DNA from: CAYVTD01 sp964454445
Lineage (GTDB): Bacteria; Bacteroidota; Ignavibacteria; Kapaibacteriales; UBA2268
Direction: 5' to 3'
Length of the DNA stretch: 40,734 nucleotides
Assembly: GCA_964454445.1 (NCBI GenBank)
Contig: CAYVTD010000029.1
Span: forward strand, 1-40,734
Position numbers and translations under genes: made by a program. This document shows, piece by piece, positions 16,515 through 26,486 of the stretch (position 1 is the stretch's first letter; the number at the start of each line of letters is the position of its first letter). The notes below the pieces were generated by a model. That model saw only the letters and a program-made list of their open reading frames with translations. It searched no databases and was not told the origin of the DNA.

Positions 16515-18211
16515 TGAAGTTAGAAATCATTAAATACTCTTTTTTACTTGCTTATGTTTTATTGGCAGGATGTGCGAATACATTGCCCCCTTCGGGGGGC
16601 CCGCCTAGCACTTTGGCTCCCAGAGTATTACAAAGCGAACCGGCAAACCGGACAGTGAATTTCTCCGTCGATGAGATTTCGCTTCAATTTAATAAATATA
16701 TGGATAAAAGTTCAGTTGTGGACAATGTCTTTATTTCGCCGAGTGCCGATCTTGCATACAACTGGAGTGGCAAGGAACTAACTATCAAGTTTTTATCAGA
16801 GTTAAGCGAAAATACCACATATTCTCTAACTATTGGAACAGATTGCAACGATTATTTCGATAAAAACAAGCCGGAGGAGGCATATAACCTAATATTTTCC
16901 ACAGGAAGTACCATTGATAGCGGCTCTGTAGAAGGCATTCTATATGATGAAAAGCCTCAAGGAATATATGTTTTCGCTTATTACCTCGATGGTATTGACC
17001 GCGATACGCTTAATCCATCGAAGACCAAAGCGCCCTACATAACACAGGCAGGCACAAATGGAAAATTTTGCTTTAATGCCCTGAAAGACGGTTGGTATCG
17101 TGTTATTGCAGTTCGCGATCAATTTAAAGATGGTGTTTATGACGAGGGTATTGACGGATATGGCACTTGCCTTTCAGATGTTTTTGTGAAATATGATAGC
17201 ATACCTAAGATTAAACTAAAAATTCGTGATGCTTTGGACAAGTCATCACCGATGCTTTTTGAGGCAGATGCCAAATCAGGCAATGTAATTTCAGGTATTT
17301 TTAGTAAAAACTTGGATACCTTCTCCATTCGGAGTTCGAGTTTTCTGCTTGAAGATTCTGCCTCCAGAAAAGCAGTTGATATTGCTTCTTGCTATCTAAA
17401 ACCAGGCACAAAGACAAATGTGGAAATAATATCGTCAGAATTGTTAGATACTTCAAGGACTTATCGGCTTACTGCCTTGGCTAAAGATGGTCTAGCGATT
17501 TTGGACAGTAGTGGCAACGAAGTGCCGGATACAGCAAATACCGCATATTTTAAACCGGACAGTGGGAAAAAAGAGATCCAACCATATTTACTTGGAGTCC
17601 CATTAAAAGATTCTACAAAGCAGGTGCATCTCGACAAGGAATTTGCTTTTCAATTTAATACAGGCATTAAAAGCGATTTAAAAAATAATCTCCGGCTTTA
17701 TAATTTGGCAGATTCTACTGCGAAAGAGTTCGAAATTATTAAAAAAGCGGATAATTATTTTATATTAAAGCCTGTTGCCCGCCTTCTTTCAGACTCTTGG
17801 TTCGCCATCGAATTATCAACAAAAGGCTTGGAGAGTTATACTGGGGGACAAGCAAAAGACACTACATATAATTTTCATTTCAAGACAATGGACATTCGCG
17901 ATTTCGGCTCTGCAGCCGGCATTCTGATTGATTCAGCAAATTGCGGAGGAGATTACTATGTAGTTTTTATCTCAAAACTTAAAAAAATTGAATTTACTAC
18001 AAAGGTGGATAGTGCAGGCAATTGGAACTTCGATGAATTGCCCGAAGGCGACTATTCTGTTGAGATTTTCTGCGATACGAATAGAAACAGTTTATATGAT
18101 TTCGGAAATGTGTTTCCTTATGAACCTTCGGAAAATTTTACTAAAATCGACAAAGAAGTATCTATCAAGCCAAGATGGAAAGTCGAAGATATTAAAATTG
18201 TTTTGAGATGA
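16514..18211 (+). CDS. Ig-like-domain surface lipoprotein
   Basis: 565 residues. The signal ends in lipobox LLAGC, so Cys20 is the lipidated residue. A Pro/Gly stretch (NTLPPSGGPP) follows, a pattern frequent in Bacteroidetes Ig-like lipoproteins. Residues about 35-135 form a bacterial Ig-like domain (SEPANRTVNFSVDEISLQFN, ENTTYSLTIG). Two carboxypeptidase-regulatory-like segments are seen at about 140-220 (GKFCFNALKDGWYRVIAV) and 495-545 (GNWNFDELPEGDYSVEIF). A second Ig-like region lies at about 370-460. It probably sits on the outer membrane or cell surface; the ligand is unknown. The gene overlaps pirin by one base and precedes the phosphatase by 3 nt. A GC-rich UUCG-type hairpin occurs just after the lipobox codon (16585-16600). 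Confidence 0.88.
   Translation: MKLEIIKYSFLLAYVLLAGCANTLPPSGGPPSTLAPRVLQSEPANRTVNFSVDEISLQFNKYMDKSSVVDNVFISPSADLAYNWSGKELTIKFLSELSENTTYSLTIGTDCNDYFDKNKPEEAYNLIFSTGSTIDSGSVEGILYDEKPQGIYVFAYYLDGIDRDTLNPSKTKAPYITQAGTNGKFCFNALKDGWYRVIAVRDQFKDGVYDEGIDGYGTCLSDVFVKYDSIPKIKLKIRDALDKSSPMLFEADAKSGNVISGIFSKNLDTFSIRSSSFLLEDSASRKAVDIASCYLKPGTKTNVEIISSELLDTSRTYRLTALAKDGLAILDSSGNEVPDTANTAYFKPDSGKKEIQPYLLGVPLKDSTKQVHLDKEFAFQFNTGIKSDLKNNLRLYNLADSTAKEFEIIKKADNYFILKPVARLLSDSWFAIELSTKGLESYTGGQAKDTTYNFHFKTMDIRDFGSAAGILIDSANCGGDYYVVFISKLKKIEFTTKVDSAGNWNFDELPEGDYSVEIFCDTNRNSLYDFGNVFPYEPSENFTKIDKEVSIKPRWKVEDIKIVLR
16585..16600 (+). other. GC-rich UUCG-tetraloop hairpin at the start of the lipoprotein mRNA
   Basis: GCCCCC (16585-16590), loop TTCG, GGGGGC (16595-16600): six G-C pairs closed by the exceptionally stable C(UUCG)G loop. 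It lies about 70 nt into the coding sequence and coincides with the Pro-Pro-Ser-Gly-Gly codons, so it may only reflect the protein motif. Confidence 0.7.
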
Positions 18212-18214
18212 GCT

Positions 18215-18907
18215 ATGGCTGAAAAAAGAAGATTTGTTGTCGGTGATGTCCACGGATGTAATAAAACACTCGATAAACTGTTGTTCGAAAAACTAAAAAT
18301 TGGTTTTGATGACATCATTTATTTTGTTGGCGACTTAATAGACCGTGGACCAGACAGCAAGGGAGTTATTGATAGAATAATTGATCTCAAGGTTGATGGC
18401 TACAATATTCAATCAGTAATGGGAAATCACGAATATATGCTAATGCGGTCGTTTAAATCTGAAAAAAAGTATAAAGCTTGGCAAAAGAATGGAGCTAAAA
18501 GCACTTTGCGGAGTTTTAACATTTCACACATTAACGAATTAGACGACAAATATGTTGATTTCTTTTTATCAATGCCTCTTGCACTGGTTTTAGACGAATA
18601 TATTATTGTGCATGCCGGTCTCAACTGCGAGGTAGAAAACCCTCTGAATGACAAAGATTCGATTCTTTGGACACGCAGCGAAGAAATAAACCTGCAGAAA
18701 ACTGATGGAAAGCGAGTGATAGCAGGTCATACTCCACAAATTCTTAGCACAATTATAAGCAAATTAAATAATAATCACATTCCTGTTGATGGCGGCTGTG
18801 TTTATCATGGTCAGTACTATTATCCCGGCTATTTGTGTGCCTTTGAAATGAACAGCAAGACCCTACATTATGTAATCAATTCAGAAAGTTTACCTGCCAA
18901 AAGTTAG
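18215..18907 (+). CDS. PPP-family metallophosphatase (Ser/Thr protein phosphatase type)
   Basis: 230 residues, the normal size for the lambda-phosphatase/PrpA-like branch. All metal-site motifs are in order: GDVHG (10-14), GDLIDRG (39-45), GNHE (70-73), HAGLN (133-137) and GHTPQ (171-175). The two-metal centre would hydrolyse phosphate esters in the cytoplasm. Related enzymes act on phosphoproteins or on Ap4A; LWTRSEE at 151-157 fits either. It starts 3 nt after the lipoprotein stop, and pirin is two genes upstream, so the three form one operon. A functional link is not obvious. Confidence 0.93.
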   Translation: MAEKRRFVVGDVHGCNKTLDKLLFEKLKIGFDDIIYFVGDLIDRGPDSKGVIDRIIDLKVDGYNIQSVMGNHEYMLMRSFKSEKKYKAWQKNGAKSTLRSFNISHINELDDKYVDFFLSMPLALVLDEYIIVHAGLNCEVENPLNDKDSILWTRSEEINLQKTDGKRVIAGHTPQILSTIISKLNNNHIPVDGGCVYHGQYYYPGYLCAFEMNSKTLHYVINSESLPAKS

Positions 18908-19085
18908 TAATTATCAGAGTTCTAAAGGATTGCTACAGACTAGCTTCCGGAGTTTAAAAAAATATCTCAATTCGGCATAAAATCTAAAGAAATAATTTTA
19001 AATATCAATCGTCAAATCAATTTCCAAATTTCAGATTATTATAGTAAACTAATGACATATTTACTAATTACAAACAGAATTACGA

Positions 19086-20450
19086 ATGAAAACCATAGCG
19101 TTTCAAAGAGTAAAACAGTGGTCAGCAAAAAATGTTTGGTTGCTAGCCATAGTCTTCGTTGGGTTAGTTTTGCGTTTAATATGGTATAGTTACGTAGATA
19201 CCTTCCCTTATGCCGATTTCGAAGAGTATCGGCTACTTGCTGAGAATCTACTAAAGCATTTTCAATTTGGCTATCCGGAACATACTGCTTATCGTCTCCC
19301 ATTATATCCCGTTTTTCTTGCTATTGCTATGCTTTTTAGTGGTTCTATTGCCTGGCTGAGCTTTTTAAGCGTTGTTTTATCATCTTTGACCGCTTTTCTG
19401 GTTGGAATTCTTGCCTATCGCTTGAGCTATTCGAAGCTAATATCAATTTTAGCCGCGCTGTTTACATCGTTTCATCCTGTTTTTATTATGTATTCGACAG
19501 TACTCGCTTCGGAGCATCTTTTTTTACTTTTGCTATTATGTGCTTTAATTTTAATATATGAAAAAAATTTTAGTCAATCTGTTTTCAAGCAATTTCTTGC
19601 CGGAATTGTTTATGGATTGACAATGCTTACTCGCGGCGAAGGTATGTTTTATCTTCCTGTATTTTTGCTGCTAATTCTTATAAATGGCGGTGATAAGAAA
19701 AAAATCTTATCGAGGCTTGTTGTTGTTGTACTTGCAATGATTATAACTGTTGGTCCATGGTATATCCGTAATCAAATTGTTGTAGGAGCCGGTTCCGGTC
19801 TGTCAACAACAACCGGTTTGAACTTTTATTATGCCCATAATAGCCATCAGTACGGTTGGCATGAAAGAAATTCCAGAAGTGAATTCCTTGGTATCAATAA
19901 CATGGCTGTAAATAAAAATGGATTAAAAGCCGGAATGGATTACATTAAGAAGGCAAGCATTAATAAATTATTAAGCGATGTTCGCAATGCTACATATTTG
20001 CTTTATTTGTGGCCCGGAGATTATAGTTTAAGATGTAGTACACTGGCAAATAAAGCAAGTCAAATTGTATCAGATGACAGCCTTATGAGCTTGTTGATGA
20101 AATCTGTCAGGTTTTATTATTTACTACTTGTTTTTTCAGCAGCTGCGTTGTTGTTTCTTATTCGTTATCCCTTAAAGACAACTGTTTTACTGCTTGGCAT
20201 TATTTTTATGAATTGGCTCGGCTATGCTGTTATCTTCTGGGGAATGGCGAGATATAGATATACAGCTGAACTTTTATTTTGCTTGCTTTCGGCGATATTC
20301 ATCAGTGAAATCATTTTTCTTGCCCAGAAAGTATATATAAAAATCAATCAAACAAAGTATTTTTCTTTAGTTCAAATATCACAAAACAAATCAAATCAGT
20401 TTTTACCTGACAAATCCTTCTTAATTACTAATAAAGGAAATAAGTATTAA
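19086..20450 (+). CDS. GT39/ArnT-like polytopic glycosyltransferase
   Basis: 454 residues with about eleven to twelve membrane helices. The first periplasmic loop holds the acidic motif of the GT-C (PMT/ArnT) fold: FPYADFEEYRLLAENLL, then AYRLPLYPVFLAI, as in the PMT_2 family. LTRGEGMFYLPVF and a large loop beginning PWYIRNQIVVG follow, also family-typical. Such enzymes transfer a sugar from an undecaprenyl- or dolichyl-linked donor to a lipid, polysaccharide or protein on the outer face of the inner membrane. The acceptor is unknown. The 178 nt in front of the gene hold no recognised element. Confidence 0.85.
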   Translation: MKTIAFQRVKQWSAKNVWLLAIVFVGLVLRLIWYSYVDTFPYADFEEYRLLAENLLKHFQFGYPEHTAYRLPLYPVFLAIAMLFSGSIAWLSFLSVVLSSLTAFLVGILAYRLSYSKLISILAALFTSFHPVFIMYSTVLASEHLFLLLLLCALILIYEKNFSQSVFKQFLAGIVYGLTMLTRGEGMFYLPVFLLLILINGGDKKKILSRLVVVVLAMIITVGPWYIRNQIVVGAGSGLSTTTGLNFYYAHNSHQYGWHERNSRSEFLGINNMAVNKNGLKAGMDYIKKASINKLLSDVRNATYLLYLWPGDYSLRCSTLANKASQIVSDDSLMSLLMKSVRFYYLLLVFSAAALLFLIRYPLKTTVLLLGIIFMNWLGYAVIFWGMARYRYTAELLFCLLSAIFISEIIFLAQKVYIKINQTKYFSLVQISQNKSNQFLPDKSFLITNKGNKY

Positions 20451-20679
20451 TAATTATAATATTTATTAGTTTTTATAGAAAAACATTATTTAGTTTAACT
20501 AATTGTATTTATTTTTCTTGGTTATACTTAAAAATTAAATTTTTTTGTAACTTTTCAGTCTTACTTGTGTTATTGCTTTGAAACTATGTAACATTACTAT
20601 AATAATTTATTAAAAAACGTACTAAAATAAGTAGTTTTAATCTTTAATTCATTATTTAATCACTTAATATGAGGGTTTT
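20451..20679. other. AT-rich intergenic leader without gene
   Basis: 229 nt of very AT-rich sequence between the GT39-like gene and the large T9SS gene. I find no ORF, tRNA or exact TAnnTTTG box. GAGGG at 20671-20675 is the likely ribosome site of the downstream gene. A long leader fits a strongly expressed surface protein. Confidence 0.5.
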
Positions 20680-23600
20680 ATGTATTCCAAAAAATCTCTA
20701 CTCGTTTTGCTTGCAGCAGCAATAATGCTTGGCCTTAGCTATGCTCCGGCAAAGTCGCAGGCGCTTCCTTTGTTGGAAATGACCTACAAGTCGTTTCAAG
20801 GCACCTACGAGCCTCTAGGCAGCTACAACTATTATTGGTCTGGAAGCAGCTATTATCAGTATCCGCAGATTGATTTGCCTTTTGTCTTCTATTTCGATGG
20901 GCAGCCAAACAAATATGTGTTCTTTGCTGATGCTGGATATCTTGGTCTTGCACCATATACAAATTATTCGCAGTATTACTATTCACGCGCACATGACAAG
21001 CGCAATCAAATAACAGCTTTCCAATGGTATTACACCGGACCTTATCCTGGTACCAAAAAATATGGCGTTATTGGAAGTTCTCCCAATCGCGTGGCTGTTT
21101 TTGATTGGGATGGCGTCTATGTGTATTTTGGTAATTATGGTAAACCATTTAGATTCCAAATCCGCTTGTACGAAACTTCTAACATTGCAGAAATCGTTTA
21201 CGGTAGTGACATTGATGTTTCTGGATGGTTCATAGTAACAGACGAATATTATAAGCAATATTACTATTATAGGGGGCTTAACTGCTTCGGTGGTAACGGT
21301 TACGATGATAATAACATGGCAAACAACAGGTTTATCAATATCATACCCAAGGCAGATTATCAGCATCAAGGTTGTTTTTCCAATAATAAAGAAGATGTTC
21401 AAGCGTTAAGAGACCATAACGGTACTTACTCAAACGATACTCCGACTTGGGGAACACTTTACAAAAACGAACATGCAAATCTTTATAAACCAAACTTAAC
21501 ACTGCAAATAACTGCCTACCCCAGCGTAACTGCTTTGAACCCAAGATCAGGAGCTATTCTCGAAAGAGGTAACGTTTACGACGGCAAAACCCCACATAAA
21601 CCAGGGTTCTTGACTGAAAACTATCAAGGTGGAGATGGCGTTTTTATGACTTATCAGATTTCTGGACCTCTACCGAAATCATCACCCGATTATCAAATTC
21701 TTTATCGTGCTACTGTCGAAGGCACCAATACAAATTATTCAGTGCCCATTACAGCAAATGGCTGGAGCTATTTTACTGAATCTGATGCCAGCCTGCCAGG
21801 TGCAAAAATATCCCCAAATAATACAGGGGACCTCGATTTGAAATCCCGCCAAGATGAAATCCCCGGTGGTGAATACATTATCGAAGGCGAATTGCAAATG
21901 CCAGAGGCAAGCTATTACCAGTCAATCGATAGCAAGTTTATTATTGCATTGACAAACGATTTGGCAATAACCCTCATCGAATCACCAAAATCTAATCAAG
22001 ATCGCAAATATCCTCTTTCGAGCGGTCAGATTCCTATTAAACTTAAAATTACAAATATTGGTTTGAACGATGTTGATCACTTTATTGCATATATGACAAT
22101 GACCGATTCTAAAGGAAACCCTGTTAACGAGGAGCAAGTTGAGTGGTACAACAATGCCAGCCCACTAAAAACGGGGCAATTTGCACAAATAGAGTTTACT
22201 AACTTCCGCCCCCGCGAAGTTGGCGATTTCTGTCTTCAGTTCTATGTTGATTTAATTGGTGCTAACGACGATGCAGAAATAAACAACTATGCACCACGTC
22301 AGGGGAGCACTTATTGCTTCAACGTGGCACACGAAGTAGATGCCGAACCATTGGAGATTATCGATCCAGCTGGCACCATTTATGTAGGTCGTCCGATCCG
22401 TCCAATGGTAAAAGTTGGCAACAACGGCGTTAGCGATATGTCTGACGTGCCGGCCACTATGGAAATCAAAGACGAAAATGACAATGTTATTTATTCTTCA
22501 AATGTTATAATTCAAGACATACCTTCAGGTAAATATAATACAGTTTATGTACGCATGCCTGACGACTTTGTTCCTCCGAAAATGGGTGAATATACAGTTT
22601 GCTTCACTACCAATTCGCCCGACGACCCGGTAAAAGATAATAATACAGTATGCTCGAGTTTCTCGGTAACATCGGCTATGCAGGGTGTCTATACCATTGG
22701 AAGACGCTTTGAGGATGCTGATAGAAACTATGTTACTATTCAAGACGCTATCGATGATTTATATCTTGAAGGTATGACCGGACCAGTGTATTTCGAATTT
22801 ACTGACTCCTATTATGAAGCTGGTATTAGCTTCAACAATGAGGACCCATCAGTTGATATGCGTTCTAACATTGTTGGTCTGAACGAGAAAAACACCATAA
22901 CATTCCGCCCTGCGACCAATAGGTCCACTATGCGTGGTGGTGTCGAGATACATCTTGTCGGTGGTAGCGGTATCGGCTTTATGTTTGGTCAGACTGTTAC
23001 CCCAAGCAATGCTTATGCCCCTATACACGTGGTTCGTGAAAGCAAGAAAAAAGAATTTGCAAACTCCCCAGGTTATATAATTTTCGACGGTGGAAGTATC
23101 AAGAGTTTGAAATTCGTTACGGACAACGTAAATGCAAAATTTAGAACAGCTTTCTATCTCGCTCAAGGAACTTCTAATATTACGATTAAGAATGTTCTAA
23201 TCGAAGATGCTAACCCAAGTGGTTTGTGCGATCTTCCAAACTATATGTTCAACGCAGGCACTTCATCTTTTGAATATGAAGCAGACAACCGCTCTACTCA
23301 GTCATTAGTAAAAGCATATACAACAGGTATCTTATTAAGGAGCAAAGTGCCTCAAGACCAAAACAAGGCAAATCCTTATAATCTTGATACCCTCTTCAAT
23401 ACAAAGAACAGAATAGAAAACAACGAAATCAGCGGTTTTGGCTACGGTATCGTTTCTCTTGGTAGTGGCGTGTTGTTCCGCCAAGGACATGCAAAATATA
23501 ATAGATATTATAATTTTAACAATACTTACCAAAATAATATTATTCACGATGTAACTCGCGCAGGTATATTCGTGGGTTATGAACAGAACTCAACGATATC

Positions 23601-26448
23601 TAAAAACCTTATTTATAATGTAACAGGTACTTGTGGAGCCGATGCAGCAGGTATTATTGCCGGTGGCGACAAAGAAGGTGGCTGGCTTGGCTATAACAAT
23701 ATTGGGCTTGTTATTGACGGTAACGAAATTAGCCGCATCTATAGTAATTCGATGAGCTATGGCATTAAGGTAGAGCAAGCTCAGATTAGCTTCCAGAATC
23801 CTATTGGTGGCGTTGTAACATATCCCGAAATAGCCGAAAATATGATCATTAGAAATAACGTAGTCTGGAATGTCAACACGACCAATCCTCAAGGTAGCCG
23901 CGCTGGTATCCGTTTATTTACCCAGTTGGCAATGAACACCGGTGATCCCTTGCTCAATCAACTTAGACCAAGCGTAACAGATTACCTGACACGTGGCGAT
24001 AAAATCGTAAACAATACAGTTTTGATGAATGATGATGGCTTGACGACAGCAGGAATGATTGTTGGTATTGGTGTGCAAGCTAGTGCTAGTGCAGTGGTTA
24101 AAAACAATGCTGTTGCTCTGTTAGACGTAGATGCAGGAGAAATCAGCCCTGCTTATGCTTGTATGTTCTACGAAGGCAAGTTGCCAAAAGAAGGTGGTTT
24201 GATGAGCGATTACAATGCTTTCTACTATCCCTCAAAAGTCGGGGCAGCAGTTTACAGGTTTGTCGAAGTAGATGATAACTTCAATATATTAGATGGTGCC
24301 GCCACAACATCAAACGCAATGTATGCGTCGCTTAATCAGTGGCAGAGTTGGACAAATTCTGATATGAACTCCGTCTTTGGCGACTTTACCGACGATTTCA
24401 TTTATACAGGTGTAGAGCCGAACCAAAAACTGAGAATCAACCTTGCTCCTCAACCGCCTTTAGGTTCTATACTCAACAATCGCGGACAACGCTTGGTTGA
24501 TGTTGAATATGATATTGATAATAATGTTAGAGGTCCAGCAGGTCAACGCTATGATATTGGTGCTTTTGAGTTCAATGGAAGAATGTTTATTACTGACGTT
24601 GAAGTTATGAACATTCCCAAGCCAGGCGCATATCTTGCAAATACATTTTACGACGATGCCGAATACATTATGGCAAAATCACCAATTGAAGTTATGGCAA
24701 GAATCCGCAACAATGGCAATCTTGACTTAACAGGTCATAAGAGCTATATCTACATATTCCGCGAGCGCGCCGACGGCACCTTCCCATCTGGTGAAGCAAA
24801 TGCTGAAATAGCTGATACAGTTATGTTCAACATACCTCAAACAGAAACCATCGAAGTGCTATACAACATGGCTGATGGCAAACTCAAAGAATTCAATCCA
24901 AAGACATTCGGCGATTTGCAAGGCAGCGTGCCTGCTTATATAATTCCCAGACGCTTTACACATATGGAAAACAACGTAACTCCACGCTACCGTATTGAAA
25001 TCCATGTCGAAGCCGACCAGGACAATGCTAACAATATGATGAGCAAGATAGTCCGTTTCTACATTCCACGTAGCGACCTTAGTATATTAATCACCAACGA
25101 GCAAGGCGATGCAGAACTCGAATTCCCATTGCCGAGCGATCCTCAACCCACGCAGAACCAAATTTCGGGAAGATTAAACTTTGATACTCTTGCCGCTTCC
25201 TTTAAAGACCTCGGCTGGACCACCAAATGGAACTCCGCAGAAGGCAAAGTTGATGTGCTAAATCGTAACGCTTGGGAAGAAAAATCTGTCGATTACACAC
25301 TTTACAGAACTGTTATTTATTCTGACGCTGAAGACAAACCGCTTACACGTTGGGGACGCGTTGACCTTGAAAGATTCCTCGATAATGGCAAATATTACGA
25401 CAAGGCAAACCTAATAATCGGCAGTCAAGAAATGGTACGCCAGAATAAAGATTTATATCCCATCTTCCTTAGCGAATACCTCCGTGCTAATTATATTGCT
25501 CCTGGCAATCCACTTGGCAGGGCTGGGGTGGCTAACGATTGGAATGTTAATAACAATATGAATACTGTATCCGGTGTTACTATTGGCAAAGATCTCGGGC
25601 ATTTAATCAAATCAACCAACTTCACAAAATATACAGGCGACAGGCCTCCCTACTGCGGTTTGATGAGCATCGAACCACAAGGTGAGGGCTTGGCAAATAT
25701 TGCATACGTTTATAATAACTTTACACCAGGTAACACTCAAATAATGGGTATCGCGCAGACTACTTTGACACGTAACGTAATTCTTTACGGTGTTGATTGG
25801 CGCCATTGGGAGAATGCTGAAATGGTGCTTCGTGCCAGCATCGACTTCTTGGAAAAGAGTGGTGGCGTGGTTGTACCAATCGAATTGCTTAGCTTCGACG
25901 CAAAAGAAAATGGAAATAGAGTTAACGTTTTCTGGAGCACAGCCTCCGAGCTTAACAGCGATCGCTTTGAAGTCGAAAAATCTGTGATGACCGACGCAGG
26001 CAAGGGCTTGTTTGCAAAAATCAACGACACAAAAGCACAAGGCAAGAGCAACGTAAAAGTGAACTATGGACCAGTAGTTGACAGAAATGTTAGCAATGGT
26101 AAGACCTATTTCTATCGCTTGAAGATGATTGACCTCGATGGACAATACAAATATAGCAACGAAGTCGAAGTGAAGATGGGATCTGAATCGCTTTGGATGA
26201 GCGAACCGAATCCAAATCCGGCACAAGTCAACGCTGAGATCAGCTACACTGTTCCTCAAGATGGAAACGTCGAAATAGCAGTTTATAGCTTAGATGGTAA
26301 AAAGCTGACGACTGTGTTTAACGGCAACAAAGCAGCAGGAAGCTACAACGCCAATTTCGATTTGAGTTCATTTAGCAGTGGTGCTTACAACATTGTAATT
26401 ACCAGCAATGGTTCGATGCTGACAAGGCAACTTCGCATAGTCAGATAA
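20680..26448 (+). CDS. Giant T9SS-secreted beta-helix surface protein
   Basis: 1922 residues. Signal peptide 1-about 27 (ends AKSQA). Residues 28-220 are strikingly Tyr-rich (NYSQYYYSRAH, YYKQYYYYRGL) and resemble nidogen-like/lectin-like extracellular domains. Residues 420-665 hold two CARDB/Ig-like modules (KLKITNIGLNDVDHF, VKVGNNGVSDMSDV). Residues about 667-1300 form a right-handed parallel beta-helix (repeated IENNEISGFGYGI-type rungs). Residues 1305-1465 are another CARDB-like module, followed by an unrecognised domain to 1728. VPIELLSFDAKENGNRVNVF starts the Fn3-like region usual before T9SS tails. Residues 1838-1922 are the type A sorting domain, ending RQLRIVR. It should be displayed on the cell surface, perhaps as adhesin or polysaccharide-binding protein. 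Codons look richer in C-ending forms than the neighbours. It is closed by a strong terminator. Confidence 0.9.
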   Translation: MYSKKSLLVLLAAAIMLGLSYAPAKSQALPLLEMTYKSFQGTYEPLGSYNYYWSGSSYYQYPQIDLPFVFYFDGQPNKYVFFADAGYLGLAPYTNYSQYYYSRAHDKRNQITAFQWYYTGPYPGTKKYGVIGSSPNRVAVFDWDGVYVYFGNYGKPFRFQIRLYETSNIAEIVYGSDIDVSGWFIVTDEYYKQYYYYRGLNCFGGNGYDDNNMANNRFINIIPKADYQHQGCFSNNKEDVQALRDHNGTYSNDTPTWGTLYKNEHANLYKPNLTLQITAYPSVTALNPRSGAILERGNVYDGKTPHKPGFLTENYQGGDGVFMTYQISGPLPKSSPDYQILYRATVEGTNTNYSVPITANGWSYFTESDASLPGAKISPNNTGDLDLKSRQDEIPGGEYIIEGELQMPEASYYQSIDSKFIIALTNDLAITLIESPKSNQDRKYPLSSGQIPIKLKITNIGLNDVDHFIAYMTMTDSKGNPVNEEQVEWYNNASPLKTGQFAQIEFTNFRPREVGDFCLQFYVDLIGANDDAEINNYAPRQGSTYCFNVAHEVDAEPLEIIDPAGTIYVGRPIRPMVKVGNNGVSDMSDVPATMEIKDENDNVIYSSNVIIQDIPSGKYNTVYVRMPDDFVPPKMGEYTVCFTTNSPDDPVKDNNTVCSSFSVTSAMQGVYTIGRRFEDADRNYVTIQDAIDDLYLEGMTGPVYFEFTDSYYEAGISFNNEDPSVDMRSNIVGLNEKNTITFRPATNRSTMRGGVEIHLVGGSGIGFMFGQTVTPSNAYAPIHVVRESKKKEFANSPGYIIFDGGSIKSLKFVTDNVNAKFRTAFYLAQGTSNITIKNVLIEDANPSGLCDLPNYMFNAGTSSFEYEADNRSTQSLVKAYTTGILLRSKVPQDQNKANPYNLDTLFNTKNRIENNEISGFGYGIVSLGSGVLFRQGHAKYNRYYNFNNTYQNNIIHDVTRAGIFVGYEQNSTISKNLIYNVTGTCGADAAGIIAGGDKEGGWLGYNNIGLVIDGNEISRIYSNSMSYGIKVEQAQISFQNPIGGVVTYPEIAENMIIRNNVVWNVNTTNPQGSRAGIRLFTQLAMNTGDPLLNQLRPSVTDYLTRGDKIVNNTVLMNDDGLTTAGMIVGIGVQASASAVVKNNAVALLDVDAGEISPAYACMFYEGKLPKEGGLMSDYNAFYYPSKVGAAVYRFVEVDDNFNILDGAATTSNAMYASLNQWQSWTNSDMNSVFGDFTDDFIYTGVEPNQKLRINLAPQPPLGSILNNRGQRLVDVEYDIDNNVRGPAGQRYDIGAFEFNGRMFITDVEVMNIPKPGAYLANTFYDDAEYIMAKSPIEVMARIRNNGNLDLTGHKSYIYIFRERADGTFPSGEANAEIADTVMFNIPQTETIEVLYNMADGKLKEFNPKTFGDLQGSVPAYIIPRRFTHMENNVTPRYRIEIHVEADQDNANNMMSKIVRFYIPRSDLSILITNEQGDAELEFPLPSDPQPTQNQISGRLNFDTLAASFKDLGWTTKWNSAEGKVDVLNRNAWEEKSVDYTLYRTVIYSDAEDKPLTRWGRVDLERFLDNGKYYDKANLIIGSQEMVRQNKDLYPIFLSEYLRANYIAPGNPLGRAGVANDWNVNNNMNTVSGVTIGKDLGHLIKSTNFTKYTGDRPPYCGLMSIEPQGEGLANIAYVYNNFTPGNTQIMGIAQTTLTRNVILYGVDWRHWENAEMVLRASIDFLEKSGGVVVPIELLSFDAKENGNRVNVFWSTASELNSDRFEVEKSVMTDAGKGLFAKINDTKAQGKSNVKVNYGPVVDRNVSNGKTYFYRLKMIDLDGQYKYSNEVEVKMGSESLWMSEPNPNPAQVNAEISYTVPQDGNVEIAVYSLDGKKLTTVFNGNKAAGSYNANFDLSSFSSGAYNIVITSNGSMLTRQLRIVR

Positions 26449-26460
26449 GAAAACGACGAA

Positions 26461-26477
26461 GCATATTTAGAATATGC
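26461..26477 (+). other. Perfect 7-bp hairpin after the giant gene
   Basis: GCATATT, loop TAG, AATATGC, 12 nt after the stop at 26446-26448 and 9 nt before the terminator stem. It may protect the mRNA 3' end or be part of a bipartite terminator. Confidence 0.55.
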
Positions 26478-26486
26478 GTAATAATA

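Noticed and set aside
18908..19085. Possible small RNA or gene remnant before the GT39-like gene
   Set aside because: No hairpin, promoter match or coding frame was seen.
25612..26259. Long open frame on the - strand (215 codons) inside the giant T9SS gene
   Set aside because: It is a shadow of the + strand gene; composition is Cys/His-rich without any domain, start site or signal.
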